From Clostridia bacterium (GTDB lineage: Bacteria; Bacillota; Clostridia; Oscillospirales; Acutalibacteraceae): a DNA stretch of 64,000 nt. Both the position numbers and the translations under genes were made by a program. Positions 53,706 to 63,124 of the stretch are shown one piece after another (positions within the stretch are counted from its first letter, which is position 1; each line of letters starts with the position of its first letter). The stretch lies in contig JAFVTQ010000004.1 in assembly GCA_017503135.1 (NCBI GenBank), forward strand, positions 186,001-250,000. The letters run 5' to 3'. Below the pieces are notes generated by a model, which made no database searches, had not been told where the DNA came from, and saw nothing but the letters and a program-made list of their open reading frames with translations.

Positions 53706-55163
53706 TTATTTATGTGCATTACAATTTGCACAATTGCCTGTGCAACCACCGAATTCTTTTTTGCCTTCTTCGGTGTCGCGATAATATTGTGTGTGGGTGT
53801 CTCTGTGGGGGAGAGTTGTCCATAACTCTTCTGCAACAGGTGCCCACTTTTCTGAATATTCAACACATTTGTCACAAAGCTCGTCAGCACTTTCTTGACG
53901 AACAAGGTCAGAAGATTTTGCGCCTGTTTCTTTGATAAGCTGACGAAGTCTATCAGGGTTTTCAAGCATTGGGCAAGGTCTTAAATGGTTGTCGTTGAAA
54001 GGCTGATTTTTATAGTATGCTTGGAACAAAGGTCTTTGCAATGCTTCAAGCAATGTGTGTGTTCTGATATTTGAGTCAGAGAAGTGAATGAACACACAAG
54101 GCTCAATGTCACCCGCAGAGTTAATGTGGAAATAGTTTCTTCCGCCTGCAATGCATCCACCAACATATTCACCGTCATTCTGGAAGTCCATAATGAAAAT
54201 TGGTTTGCCAGTCTTGCCGTCACGCATTTTCTTGTTCCAGAAATAGAGCTCTTTTCTCTGTTCAGGTGTAGGAATAAGGTCTACATCTGCACCGTGACCA
54301 ACCGGCATATAGTTGAAATTGAGCATATATTTTGCACCTTTGCCGATTATAAAATCAACAAAGTCATCACTTGTAACAACGGCCAAGTTCTTGCTTGTGT
54401 AACAAACTGAAACACCAAAAATGCACTTGTTCTTTTTAAGCAAGTCCATAGCTTTCATTGTGCCGGCATAAGCACCCTCACCACGTCGCCAGTCGTTTGA
54501 CTCTTCATTGCCTTCAAGACTGAGTGCTAATGTGATATTACCAATTTCATTCATCTGTTTGCAGAAGTCTTCATCAACCAAAGTTGCATTTGTGAAAATC
54601 AAGAAGATACAGTCTTTGTTGTTTCTGCAAATTTCAAGAACTTCTTTTTTCTTGATAAGTGGTTCGCCACCTGTGAGCCAATAAAAATGACAACCTAATT
54701 CTTTACCCTGAGTTACAATGCTTTGCATTTCTTCAAGTGAAAGATTCTGCTTGTGGCCATATTCTGCAGACCAACAACCCTTACAGTTGAGATTGCAAGC
54801 ACTTGTTGGGTCAAAAAGAATATTGAATGGAATATTACATTTATATTTTTCACGGTTAGCTCGAACAGCTTTTGTGCCATAATATCCTGCGTCAATACCA
54901 AAAGAGATAAGCATTTGTTTGAGCACTCGGTGGTCAATGTCACTTACAAGACCTAATGCAAACTGTGTCCAGACATTATCTTTATCTTCTGCAATAGCCT
55001 TGATTTTTTGGAAATTTTCAGGTGGGAAAATCTTGTTAAAAACAGGCTCGATAACACGGCTCATTTTCACAATGTTGGCATGAGGATTTTTGTCGATATA
55101 CTTTAAAAGTCTATCAACTATAAAACTCATACTTCTTTTTTGAATTTTGTATTTAAAATTCAT
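53706..55163 (-). CDS. Radical SAM protein
   Basis: A 485-residue radical S-adenosylmethionine enzyme. An N-terminal ~110-residue helical extension precedes the cluster motif CNLNCKGCW (Cys123, Cys127, Cys130), followed by YWLTGGEPLI (SAM-binding GGEP). A C-terminal Cys-rich region contains GGCIAGGRNYFHI, EPCVFIHFS, RPCPML, CDKCVEYSEKW and, at the end, GGCTGNCANCNAHK, enough for auxiliary [4Fe-4S] clusters as in SPASM-type proteins. No precursor peptide gene or sporulation partner is adjacent, so the substrate is unknown. AGGTGA precedes the ATG. Own promoter at 55204-55232. Confidence 0.9.
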   Translation of the reverse strand: MNFKYKIQKRSMSFIVDRLLKYIDKNPHANIVKMSRVIEPVFNKIFPPENFQKIKAIAEDKDNVWTQFALGLVSDIDHRVLKQMLISFGIDAGYYGTKAVRANREKYKCNIPFNILFDPTSACNLNCKGCWSAEYGHKQNLSLEEMQSIVTQGKELGCHFYWLTGGEPLIKKKEVLEICRNNKDCIFLIFTNATLVDEDFCKQMNEIGNITLALSLEGNEESNDWRRGEGAYAGTMKAMDLLKKNKCIFGVSVCYTSKNLAVVTSDDFVDFIIGKGAKYMLNFNYMPVGHGADVDLIPTPEQRKELYFWNKKMRDGKTGKPIFIMDFQNDGEYVGGCIAGGRNYFHINSAGDIEPCVFIHFSDSNIRTHTLLEALQRPLFQAYYKNQPFNDNHLRPCPMLENPDRLRQLIKETGAKSSDLVRQESADELCDKCVEYSEKWAPVAEELWTTLPHRDTHTQYYRDTEEGKKEFGGCTGNCANCNAHK

Positions 55164-55203
55164 AATGTCACCTATATAAATTTCTGAAAAATCATACTAT
55201 ACT

Positions 55204-55232
55204 ATTTTATTGTAAATTGCAATTAAAGTCAA
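55204..55232 (-). promoter_or_regulatory. Promoter of the radical SAM gene
   Basis: Minus strand: TTGACT (55227-55232), 17-nt spacer, TAAAAT (55204-55209). Confidence 0.78.
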
Positions 55233-55386
55233 GAAATTATTGAGTGTTTAACAATAAATTAACATATAAGATTATTTTGTACATTTTTGGGGAAAAATAA
55301 ACCAAAAAAGAATATTAAAACAGTAGAAAAATATGTCTTAATATGGTAAAATCATTTTTAATAGTTTTATTTCAAGGGTGAAACAG

Positions 55387-56667
55387 ATGAATCCAAAATC
55401 TTATTGCGAAATTGCAAAGGGTGTTAAGCTTCTTTGCATGAATAGTGACAAATTCAAAACTAACTTTTTAAGTGTTGATTTTTATGTGCCAATCAACGAG
55501 CATTTTGCTGCACTCAATGTGCTTTCATCGTTAATGGGACACACATCAAAGAATTATAAAACATTCAGTAGCTTCAACGCAAAGATTGAAAGCCTTTATG
55601 GTGCAGATTTTGACACATCAATAGCCACTGCAGGTGAAAAGGTGAGATTCAGATTTTCAGTTGAAATGCCTGACGACCGTTTCTCATTAGATAGCAATAA
55701 AATTTCAGAAGATGCAGTTGACTTTATTATTAACATAATTTCAAATCCTAATTGCGAAAACAAAAAAATTGACGAAGAAAATACAAAACGCGAAATTAAA
55801 TTTACTCTTGAAAATATTGAAGCAGAAAAGAATGATAAAAGGGCTTATGCGCTCTCTCGTTTGCGTCAGTTAATGTGTGCAGGCGAGCCCTATGGCATTG
55901 ACCGTGAAAAATTAGAAGAAGATGTTAAAAATCTTGACAGCACAAAGCTTTATAATGCTTATAAAAATCTTCTTGAAACATCAACAATCATTATTACTGC
56001 TTGTGGCAGTTTAAGTGAAGATATGCTCAATGCTAAATTCTCTGCATTTGTTGATACGATTGATAACAGAAAAACACAGACTCTTGAAAATATCTATATA
56101 GAAAAAGCCGACGAAATTCGCTATTTTACAGAAGAAATGGATATTACACAAGCAAAGCTCGTCATCGGACTTCGCTCAGGTATGACCAACGCAGAAGATG
56201 ACTATTTTGCATTCCGTGTTATGACCGATATTTTTGGTGGTGGACCATATTCACGACTTTTCTTGAATGTCCGTGAAAAAATGAGCCTTTGCTATTATTG
56301 TGGCGCAAGACTTTTGCGCGATAAGGGTATTATCTTTATTCAGAGTGGTATCGAAGAAGAAAACTATCAAAAAGCACTCACAGAAATTTTAAATCAACTT
56401 GATATTATGAAAAAAGGTGAATTTTCAGACGAAGACTATAATTCGTCAATCACAGCACTTTGCGACGCTTTCCGTGGTGTTGGGGATTCACCTGCGTCAG
56501 TCTGTGCTTTTTATAATTCACAGGCTTTCGATAAAGAATTAGTTAGTGGCTTAGAATTTGCAGAAAAAATCCGTGCCGTTACAAGGGAACAGGTTGTTGA
56601 ATGTGCAAATCGTGTGACAGTTGACTCTGTTTATCTTCTCAAAGGGGAGGGCAAAGACAATGAATAA
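55387..56667 (+). CDS. ymfF: M16-like protein without zinc motif (YmfF type)
   Basis: A 426-residue member of the M16 (insulinase/processing peptidase) fold that lacks the HXXEH zinc motif: the equivalent stretch reads LSSLMGHTSKNYKT. It keeps the later substrate-groove part (ITQAKLVIGLRSGM, GGGPYSRLFLNVREKMSLCYY). Together with the active-motif partner immediately downstream it makes the pair annotated in Bacillus as the EF-P 5-aminopentanol-modification-associated YmfF/YmfH. AAGGG lies 8 nt before the ATG at 55387; the GTG at 55378 is too close. Its 3' end overlaps the next gene by 8 nt. Confidence 0.88.
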   Translation: MNPKSYCEIAKGVKLLCMNSDKFKTNFLSVDFYVPINEHFAALNVLSSLMGHTSKNYKTFSSFNAKIESLYGADFDTSIATAGEKVRFRFSVEMPDDRFSLDSNKISEDAVDFIINIISNPNCENKKIDEENTKREIKFTLENIEAEKNDKRAYALSRLRQLMCAGEPYGIDREKLEEDVKNLDSTKLYNAYKNLLETSTIIITACGSLSEDMLNAKFSAFVDTIDNRKTQTLENIYIEKADEIRYFTEEMDITQAKLVIGLRSGMTNAEDDYFAFRVMTDIFGGGPYSRLFLNVREKMSLCYYCGARLLRDKGIIFIQSGIEEENYQKALTEILNQLDIMKKGEFSDEDYNSSITALCDAFRGVGDSPASVCAFYNSQAFDKELVSGLEFAEKIRAVTREQVVECANRVTVDSVYLLKGEGKDNE

Positions 56668-57934
56668 AATCAGAGAGATTAAAAATGACCTTTTAAATGA
56701 CAGTTATTTTGAAATCGACCATAAATCAGGCTTTAAAATCTTTGTTTATCCTAAAGAGAATTATTCATCTGCTTATGCAGTTTTTGGCACAAAATATGGC
56801 TCAATCGACACTTGCTTCCGTGTTGAAGGTAATGAAGAATTCACAACAGTGCCAGAGGGTATTGCTCACTTTTTAGAGCACAAGCTTTTTGAGAGTGAAG
56901 AGCTTGACGCTTTTGCTCGTTATGCTAAAACTGGGGCTAGTGCTAATGCTTATACATCTTTTGATAAAACTTGCTATTTGTTCCAATGCAGTGGTAATTT
57001 TGAGAAGTCACTTGAAATTTTGTTAGATTTTGTAAGTAACCCATATTTCACAGAGCAGACAGTTCAAAAAGAGCAAGGAATTATCGGTCAAGAGATTAAA
57101 ATGTATCAGGATGAGCCCGGTTGGGAATCACTTTTCGCACTTCTTCGTGCAATGTATCACAATCATCCTGTGAGAATTGATATTGCAGGCACAGTCGAGT
57201 CTATCAGTCATATCACTGCAGAGCTTCTTTATGAGTGCTATGAAACATTCTATAACCCTGCAAATATGGCTTTGGCAGTTGTTGGTAATGTGACAGTGGA
57301 GCAAGTGTTAGAAATTGCAGACAGAATGCTCAAACCAAAGAAAAGTAAAAAGATTGAAAGAAAATTCCAGATTGAGCCAGAAACAGTTGTAGAAGATACA
57401 ATCGTGCGAAATCTTGCGGTTTCAATGCCAATTTTTGCAATAGGATATAAAGAGAAAATAACTACACCTTGTCGCACACTCAAAGAAACTCTTGAAAGTA
57501 ATATTTTGCTTGATATTATCGGTGGCAAAACTTCTAATCTTTATGAAGAAATGCTTACAGATGGACTTATAAACACCACATTTGATATTGAATATTTTGA
57601 AGGTTTCGGTTATTCTGCTCACATTTTCAACGGTGAAAGCACAGAGCCAGAAAAAGTGCGCGAAAGAATAAATAAAGAAATCGAAAAAATGAAGAAACAG
57701 GGTATCGATAAAGAAACCTTTGACAGAATCAAGAAAAAGCATTATGGTGGATTCATTATGAATTTCAATGATATTGATTCACTTGCAAATGCACTCATTG
57801 GTGGATATTTCAATGGCGACGGTCTTTATGACCAGTTAGAAGTCCTTGAAAGCATAACACTTCACGATATTAACAACAGATTAAATGCAATTAACATTGA
57901 AAACTCTTCAATGTCAATCATAAAGCAAAACTGA
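56660..57934 (+). CDS. ymfH: M16 family metallopeptidase (YmfH type)
   Basis: A 424-residue M16 peptidase with the inverted zinc motif HFLEHKLFE (GIAHFLEH near residue 74) and the distal Glu expected in EQGIIGQEIKMYQDEP. The second half contains the GGKTSNLYEEMLTDGL groove segment. It probably forms a heterodimer with the preceding zinc-less subunit, one half catalytic and one supporting. An upstream frame extension to 56621 lies inside ymfF; the GGGGAGGG ribosome site supports 56660. lgt follows 14 nt later. Confidence 0.9.
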   Translation: MNKIREIKNDLLNDSYFEIDHKSGFKIFVYPKENYSSAYAVFGTKYGSIDTCFRVEGNEEFTTVPEGIAHFLEHKLFESEELDAFARYAKTGASANAYTSFDKTCYLFQCSGNFEKSLEILLDFVSNPYFTEQTVQKEQGIIGQEIKMYQDEPGWESLFALLRAMYHNHPVRIDIAGTVESISHITAELLYECYETFYNPANMALAVVGNVTVEQVLEIADRMLKPKKSKKIERKFQIEPETVVEDTIVRNLAVSMPIFAIGYKEKITTPCRTLKETLESNILLDIIGGKTSNLYEEMLTDGLINTTFDIEYFEGFGYSAHIFNGESTEPEKVRERINKEIEKMKKQGIDKETFDRIKKKHYGGFIMNFNDIDSLANALIGGYFNGDGLYDQLEVLESITLHDINNRLNAINIENSSMSIIKQN

Positions 57935-57948
57935 AAGGGGAGTATTTT

Positions 57949-58878
57949 ATGAAATGGTTTACAGATTATACTCTTGTTGAGTTCCCAAAATTAGGTTGGG
58001 AGTTCAATGTCTATGAAAATTTAGTTGAGTTTACTCTTCCTGGCTGGGATATTGACATTACAATCAAATTCTATGGTGTCATAATCGCATTTGGTTTCAC
58101 TCTTGCCGTGCTTTTCGGCGGAAGAATGGCTTATACTTGGAAAATGAGCATCGACAAAATGCTTGATGTGCTCATTTATGGCACATTCGGTGGAATTATC
58201 GGTGCAAGACTTTATTATGTGGCTTTCGAGTGGGATAGCTATAAAGACGATTTATTGTCCGTTTTTAAAATATGGGAAGGTGGACTTGCCATCTACGGCG
58301 GTATTATCGGCGCATTTATCGCAGCATATTTTGTATGCAAAAAAGTTGACCTTAATTTCTATAAATTATTGGACCTTGCAGGTATGAGTTTGCTTATCGG
58401 ACAAGGCATCGGCAGATGGGGTAATTTCACAAACCAAGAAGCATTTGGTATCAACACCGATTCAATTTTTGGAATGACAAGTGAGAAGATTTCAGATTAC
58501 ATATCTTCTCATTATTCAACACTCACAGCAAACGGAATTTCAATGGATTCAACCTTACCGGTGCACCCAACATTCCTTTATGAGTCAATCTGGTGTCTTT
58601 TTGGCTTTGTAGTGCTCTATATCGTCTGCAAAAAATACAGAAAATTTGACGGCCAGTTAATTCTCGGCTATGGCATTATCTATGGTCTTGAAAGAGCCAT
58701 TGTTGAAGGACTTCGCACAGATAGCCTCTATATCGGCGACACAGGTCTTCGTGTTTCACAGGTGCTTTCTTTGGCAATCGTTGTATTCTGTTCAGCACTT
58801 ATGATAGTACGCCTTGTGCAAATTAATAAAAATAATGTGGATAAGGTTAAAGAATATAAGGAGAAGAAAAATGTATAA
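57949..58878 (+). CDS. lgt: Prolipoprotein diacylglyceryl transferase
   Basis: Integral membrane enzyme that transfers diacylglyceryl from phosphatidylglycerol to the lipobox Cys of prolipoproteins. The 309 residues contain seven expected helices and the Lgt signature [13 protein letters not shown] near residue 159, [13 protein letters not shown], the catalytic-region HPTFLYES and [14 protein letters not shown] with its conserved Glu/Arg. It serves the lipoproteins encoded here (GH51, solute-binding protein). AAAGGGGAG precedes the ATG. Its 3' end overlaps folD by 8 nt. Confidence 0.97.
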   Translation: MKWFTDYTLVEFPKLGWEFNVYENLVEFTLPGWDIDITIKFYGVIIAFGFTLAVLFGGRMAYTWKMSIDKMLDVLIYGTFGGIIGARLYYVAFEWDSYKDDLLSVFKIWEGGLAIYGGIIGAFIAAYFVCKKVDLNFYKLLDLAGMSLLIGQGIGRWGNFTNQEAFGINTDSIFGMTSEKISDYISSHYSTLTANGISMDSTLPVHPTFLYESIWCLFGFVVLYIVCKKYRKFDGQLILGYGIIYGLERAIVEGLRTDSLYIGDTGLRVSQVLSLAIVVFCSALMIVRLVQINKNNVDKVKEYKEKKNV

Positions 58879-59722
58879 GATTATTGACGGTAAAGAAGTT
58901 TCTGCATCAGTTAGAAATGAAATTAAAGCAGAAGTTGAAATCCTTAAAAATCAAGGCAAAAAAACAGGACTTGCCGTTGTAATTGTGGGCAATAATCCTG
59001 CATCTCGAGTATATGTAAATAATAAGAAAAAGGGATGCGAAGAAGTGGGGATGGAGTCATTTGAATATGCTCTTCCCGAAGAAACAACAACCGAAGAATT
59101 ACTGGAATTAGTCGAAAAACTTAATAATGACGACGCAGTTGACGGAATTCTCTGTCAGTTGCCATTGCCAAAACAAATTGATGAGAAAAAAGTTCTCAAT
59201 GCAATCGTGCCACATAAAGATGTTGATGCATTCCACCCTGTAAACACAGGTCATATTATGATTGGTGACCATTCATTTTTACCTTGCACACCTGCAGGAA
59301 TTATGGAAATGCTTAAATACTATGACATTTCTGTTGAGGGCAAAGAATGTGTTGTAATCGGCAGAAGTAATATTGTAGGCAAACCTATGGCTATGCTTTT
59401 GCTCGGTAAAAACGGTACTGTTACAATCTGTCATTCACGCACAAAAGATTTAGCAGAAGTAACTCGCCGTGCGGATATTCTTGTTGCCGCAGTTGGCATT
59501 GCATACTTTGTAAAAGAAGATATGGTCAAAGACGACGCAGTTGTAATTGACGTTGGTATGAACAGAAACGCAGAGGGTAAACTCTGTGGTGATGTTGATT
59601 TCGAAAATGTAAAGGAAAAATGCTCATTCATAACCCCTGTACCAGGTGGCGTAGGCCCAATGACAATTACAATGCTTCTTAAAAATACGCTCACTGCGTC
59701 ACGCGAACATTTTAATAAATAA
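58871..59722 (+). CDS. folD: Methylenetetrahydrofolate dehydrogenase / cyclohydrolase
   Basis: Bifunctional enzyme interconverting 5,10-methylene-THF, 5,10-methenyl-THF and 10-formyl-THF, supplying one-carbon units. The 283 residues show the folate-site block [16 protein letters not shown] (with the catalytic Lys), [32 protein letters not shown], the NADP loop [17 protein letters not shown] and the C-terminal [17 protein letters not shown]. The frame is open from 58814, inside lgt; AAGGAGAAG sits just before the ATG at 58871. It closes the ymfF-ymfH-lgt-folD run. Confidence 0.97.
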   Translation: MYKIIDGKEVSASVRNEIKAEVEILKNQGKKTGLAVVIVGNNPASRVYVNNKKKGCEEVGMESFEYALPEETTTEELLELVEKLNNDDAVDGILCQLPLPKQIDEKKVLNAIVPHKDVDAFHPVNTGHIMIGDHSFLPCTPAGIMEMLKYYDISVEGKECVVIGRSNIVGKPMAMLLLGKNGTVTICHSRTKDLAEVTRRADILVAAVGIAYFVKEDMVKDDAVVIDVGMNRNAEGKLCGDVDFENVKEKCSFITPVPGGVGPMTITMLLKNTLTASREHFNK

Positions 59723-59725
59723 AAC

Positions 59726-59752
59726 TTGTAGGGCGGGGGCTTGCTCTCGCCG
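59726..59752. repeat. TTGTAGGGCGGGGGC hairpin remnant
   Basis: TTGTAGGGC followed by hairpin GGCGGGGGC-TT-GCTCTCGCC (with wobble pairs) in the folD-copA gap. The head resembles the TTGTAGGGGA repeat family. Confidence 0.5.
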
Positions 59753-59782
59753 AATATCATTTAATAGAAATCAGGTGAGATA

Positions 59783-62248
59783 ATGACACAATTTAATATT
59801 ACAGGTATGAGTTGTGCTGCCTGTGTTGCACGAGTTGAAAAAGCCGTTAATTCTGTTGATGGTGTAAGCTCTTGCAGTGTCAGTTTGCTCACCAATTCAA
59901 TGGGCGTTGATGGCTCTGCTGATGCAAATGCAATCATAAAAGCGGTTGAAAACGCGGGCTATGGCGCAAGCCTTAAAGACGAAAAAACACCGTCGCAAGA
60001 CGATGCTTTGAAAGACCATGAAACACCCAAACTAAAAAAACGACTCATAACATCATTGGGATTTTTAATAGTTTTAATGTATATCTCAATGGGTCATATT
60101 ATGTGGGGCTGGTATTTACCAATCACAAACCCAATTATTATTGGAATAATAGAATTTTTGTTAACCGTTATTATAATGGCAATCAACCGTAATTTCTTTA
60201 TAAACGGCTTTAAAGGACTTTTGCACAAATCATCTAATATGGATACTCTTGTGGCATTGGGCTCAGGTGCAAGCTTTATATATAGCACTTATCTGCTTAT
60301 AAAAATGTTTACTGTCAGCGGTGAAATAGCTCATCATTATCTGCACGAATTCTATTTTGAGTCTGCTGCAATGATTTTAACACTTATCACAGTTGGCAAA
60401 ATGCTTGAGGCAAGGTCAAAGGGTAAGACCACAAACGCCCTTAAATCTTTAATGAATTTAGCACCAAAAACTGCAACGATTTTGGTTGACGGAATTGAAA
60501 AAGTAATTCCTATTGAGAATGTGCAAAAAGGTGACATTTTCGTTGTCCGTCCCGGTGAACAGATTTCAGTTGATGGTGTAATCATTGATGGACACACCGC
60601 AGTTGATGAATCTGCTTTAACAGGTGAGAGTATTCCCGTTGATAAAAATAAAGGTGACAGAGTTTCAGGTGGCACAATAAATCAGTCAGGATTTATCAAA
60701 TGCGAAGCCTTGCGAGTGGGGGAAGACACAACTCTTTCACAGATTATTAAAATGGTGAGTGACGCGGCGGCTACAAAAGCACCAATTGCAAAAATTGCAG
60801 ATAAAGTTTCAGGTGTGTTTGTGCCTGTTGTAATCACAATTGCAATCATCACAACTATCATTTGGTTGCTTGTCGGTCAAAGCGTAGGTTTCGCTTTGGC
60901 TCGTGGCATTTCAGTGCTTGTTATCAGTTGCCCTTGTGCGTTAGGGCTTGCAACCCCAGTTGCCATTATGGTGGGTAACGGTGTCGGCGCTAAAAATGGT
61001 ATCCTTTTCAAAACTGCAGTTTCACTTGAAGAAACAGGAAGAATCAGCACTGTTGTCCTTGACAAAACGGGCACAATCACAAAAGGTCAGCCAAAAGTTA
61101 CTGATATAATTCCAATAAACACAAGTGAAAATGAACTTTTAAATATTGCTTATTCCCTTGAAAAAATGAGTGAACATCCACTGGCTAAAGCCATTGTTGA
61201 AAAGGGGAATGAAACAGAGATTTCACCAATAGAAATTACCGATTTTAAAGCACTTTCGGGTAATGGCGTCTGCGGAAAACTCAACGATAAAACTATTTTA
61301 GGCGGTAGTCTTAAATTTATAAACGAGCAGATTTCTATTGATGACAACACAATAAATTTATGCGAAAACCTTGCAGAGAATGGCAAAACACCTTTGCTTT
61401 TCAGTATTGAAAATGAACTTTTGGGAATAATAGCAGTAGCCGATGTGGTTAAAGACGATAGCCCGAAAGCCATCAAAGAATTGCAGAATATGGGTATTAA
61501 AGTTATAATGCTCACGGGCGATAACGTGAAAACCGCGAATGCAATCGGCAAAACGGTGGGCGTTGATGAAGTTATTGCAGGGGTGTTGCCCGATGGCAAA
61601 GAAAAGGTTATCCGTACTCTTAAAGATAAGGCTAAGGTTATGATGGTGGGTGATGGCATTAACGATGCCCCAGCCTTAACCAGAGCCGATATTGGCGTTG
61701 CAATCGGTGCGGGTACAGATATTGCTATTGATTCAGCAGACATTGTGCTTATGAATAGCAAACTCTCTGATGTGGCATCTGCAATAAGACTTAGTCGTGC
61801 AACCCTTAAAAATATCCACGAAAACTTGTTCTGGGCATTTTTCTATAACGCATTGGGGATTCCCCTTGCAGCAGGTCTGTTTATAAATATTTTCGGTTGG
61901 GAATTAAGTCCTATGTTTGGCGCAGCAGCTATGAGCTTGTCGTCATTCTGCGTTGTATCAAATGCTTTAAGGCTCAATTTCAAAGATATTCACAACAGCA
62001 AAAATGATAAGAAAATCAAGTTTAAATATAAGGAGAAAAAAGTTATGCAGATTACAATGAAAATTGAAGGTATGATGTGCCCACACTGTGAGACTCACGT
62101 TAAAAAAGCACTTGAAGGTATTGCAGAAGTTCGCGAAGCAATCGTAAACCATAAAGACGGCACAGCAATCGTTACTCTTGATGCAGACGCAGCACCAGTA
62201 ACTCTCAAAAAAGCAGTTGAAGAGCAAGGATACAAGGTGATTGAATAA
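59783..62248 (+). CDS. copA: Copper-exporting P1B-type ATPase with CopZ-like C-terminal domain
   Basis: Cu(I) efflux pump of 821 residues. An N-terminal HMA domain with [15 protein letters not shown] near residue 9 is followed by two helices before the core, TGES, the metal-binding [11 protein letters not shown], the phosphorylated Asp in [10 protein letters not shown], the HP motif in SEHPLAKA and [14 protein letters not shown]. After the last helices, a Lys-rich linker joins a second HMA domain in frame ([18 protein letters not shown]), which looks like a complete CopZ chaperone. The junction DNA contains AAGGAG and an ATG (62045), so a free chaperone could also be made. AGGTGAGATA precedes the ATG. 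No copper repressor gene is adjacent. Confidence 0.94.
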   Translation: MTQFNITGMSCAACVARVEKAVNSVDGVSSCSVSLLTNSMGVDGSADANAIIKAVENAGYGASLKDEKTPSQDDALKDHETPKLKKRLITSLGFLIVLMYISMGHIMWGWYLPITNPIIIGIIEFLLTVIIMAINRNFFINGFKGLLHKSSNMDTLVALGSGASFIYSTYLLIKMFTVSGEIAHHYLHEFYFESAAMILTLITVGKMLEARSKGKTTNALKSLMNLAPKTATILVDGIEKVIPIENVQKGDIFVVRPGEQISVDGVIIDGHTAVDESALTGESIPVDKNKGDRVSGGTINQSGFIKCEALRVGEDTTLSQIIKMVSDAAATKAPIAKIADKVSGVFVPVVITIAIITTIIWLLVGQSVGFALARGISVLVISCPCALGLATPVAIMVGNGVGAKNGILFKTAVSLEETGRISTVVLDKTGTITKGQPKVTDIIPINTSENELLNIAYSLEKMSEHPLAKAIVEKGNETEISPIEITDFKALSGNGVCGKLNDKTILGGSLKFINEQISIDDNTINLCENLAENGKTPLLFSIENELLGIIAVADVVKDDSPKAIKELQNMGIKVIMLTGDNVKTANAIGKTVGVDEVIAGVLPDGKEKVIRTLKDKAKVMMVGDGINDAPALTRADIGVAIGAGTDIAIDSADIVLMNSKLSDVASAIRLSRATLKNIHENLFWAFFYNALGIPLAAGLFINIFGWELSPMFGAAAMSLSSFCVVSNALRLNFKDIHNSKNDKKIKFKYKEKKVMQITMKIEGMMCPHCETHVKKALEGIAEVREAIVNHKDGTAIVTLDADAAPVTLKKAVEEQGYKVIE
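62031..62035 (+). promoter_or_regulatory. Internal ribosome-binding site within copA
   Basis: AGGAG (part of TAAGGAGAAA) 9 nt before the in-frame ATG at 62045. It is unusually good for a site inside a gene and lies exactly at the linker between the pump and its terminal HMA domain. Confidence 0.6.
62045..62248 (+). CDS. Possible free CopZ-like copper chaperone from internal start
   Basis: A 67-residue in-frame product starting [15 protein letters not shown], the size and layout of a free CopZ (beta-alpha-beta-beta-alpha-beta, CPHC metal site, ending QGYKVIE). It would be made by internal initiation at the AGGAG site (62031-62035) or simply be the last domain of copA. The sequence allows both; the evidence is the ribosome-site spacing and the complete domain boundaries. 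CopZ delivers Cu(I) to CopA. Confidence 0.5.
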   Translation: MQITMKIEGMMCPHCETHVKKALEGIAEVREAIVNHKDGTAIVTLDADAAPVTLKKAVEEQGYKVIE

Positions 62249-62433
62249 TCACCTTGTATCGATATAAATCCTTTCAGGATTTTCGATATACGCTAACGCG
62301 TTCGATATGTGTTATCACACTCGATATGTTCACTTCGTGAACAAGGATTTATATCATATCGAGTTTGAGCGTTGGCGAAAACATATCGATTTTACGAAGT
62401 AAAAATATCGAGCAGTCGAAGATTGCATATCGA
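62231..62433. repeat. Composite hairpin-array element B (core TCGATAT)
   Basis: Starts with a 12-bp hairpin, TACAAGGTGATT / AATCACCTTGTA (62231-62258), that overlaps the end of copA. Four direct copies of TCGATAT follow (62259, 62283, 62302, 62321), each followed by a small hairpin: AAATCC/GGATTT, ACGC/GCGT, GTGT/ACAC and GTTCAC/GTGAAC. The centre AAGGATTTATATC (62343-62355) is the perfect complement of 62261-62273. Four inverted copies, ATATCGA (62356, 62383, 62405, 62427), are separated by GTTT/AAAC, TTTTAC/GTAAAA and GCAGTC/GATTGC hairpins. It codes nothing beyond the copA end. The layout is the same as element A. Confidence 0.9.
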
Positions 62434-62460
62434 AAAAGATAAAATGTAAAACACAAAACG

Positions 62461-62488
62461 AAAGGGCGATTTCAAATCGCCCTTTTTC
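62461..62488 (+). terminator. Terminator after element B
   Basis: Stem AAAGGGCGATTT / AAATCGCCCTTT (loop C, or a wider loop with partial pairing) with a T-run; it could stop copA transcripts that have passed through element B. Confidence 0.85.
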
Positions 62489-62508
62489 TTTACGCAACAA
62501 ATCATTGC

Positions 62509-62537
62509 TTGACAAAAAAGCTTATTTGTGCAATTAT
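62509..62537 (+). promoter_or_regulatory. Promoter of the small membrane protein pair
   Basis: TTGACA (62509-62514), 17-nt spacer, AATTAT (62532-62537). The -35 is perfect and the -10 weak. Confidence 0.6.
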
Positions 62538-62593
62538 AAAAATGTAATAAGGTATTAACTATTACATAATTTTAAGATAAGAGGTGACACAAT

Positions 62594-63124
62594 ATGACTA
62601 AAAAAGAATATTTTAAATTGTTCTTTTCCAACAGTTGGTGGGGCATTTATGGTTGGTGCATTTTTAATCTCATTTTTGCAATTACATATTTTATCGTAGG
62701 AGATTTGAATGACCCTTTTGAACGACCAACGGGACCAGAATTGTATGAGTGCTGGATTATTTATATTGCTATTTATATTGTGGCACTTATTCCGTCATTT
62801 TTAATGGGCTTCTTTTGGGTAAAGAAAACAGGCAATGCAATATCCGATTTTATTTCTTTGTTACCAATAAGGTTTTTAACAGTAGTGTCTTCTTTATGGA
62901 TAGCTGGTTATCATTACTATTATAAATTTGCAAATTTTTCTATTGCTACATTTGATAGTATGATGAATATGGTGAATGAATACCGAAGATATGCCTATAA
63001 TGATTGGGATTATGAATATTTTGATACCGACCCTATATGCTATTATCTTACAAGCATAATTCCATTTGTAATAATGTTTATCGGTTTCCAATTTGGTAAA
63101 AGGAGAAGAAAGAATGAAAAATAG
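62594..63124 (+). CDS. Unknown membrane protein, 176 residues
   Basis: Family not recognised. About four transmembrane helices (near residues 15-38, 55-78, 93-113 and 152-170). Between helices 3 and 4 is an acidic, aromatic-rich exterior loop (YRRYAYNDWDYEYFDTDP), and a basic C-terminus (GKRRRKNEK) is likely cytoplasmic. GAGGTGA precedes the ATG. The next small membrane protein gene starts before this one ends (11-nt overlap), so the two are translated together and probably act together. Confidence 0.75.
   Translation: MTKKEYFKLFFSNSWWGIYGWCIFNLIFAITYFIVGDLNDPFERPTGPELYECWIIYIAIYIVALIPSFLMGFFWVKKTGNAISDFISLLPIRFLTVVSSLWIAGYHYYYKFANFSIATFDSMMNMVNEYRRYAYNDWDYEYFDTDPICYYLTSIIPFVIMFIGFQFGKRRRKNEK

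Larger units (their letters stand above)
62249..62593. other. Intergenic stretch holding element B, a terminator and a promoter
   Basis: 345 bases without a gene. They are accounted for by element B, the terminator at 62461-62488 and the promoter at 62509-62537. Confidence 0.8.

Noticed and set aside
61150..61761. 203-codon minus-strand frame inside copA
   Set aside because: Opposite a strongly conserved P-type ATPase region; low-complexity Ser/Ile/Leu translation typical of antisense frames.
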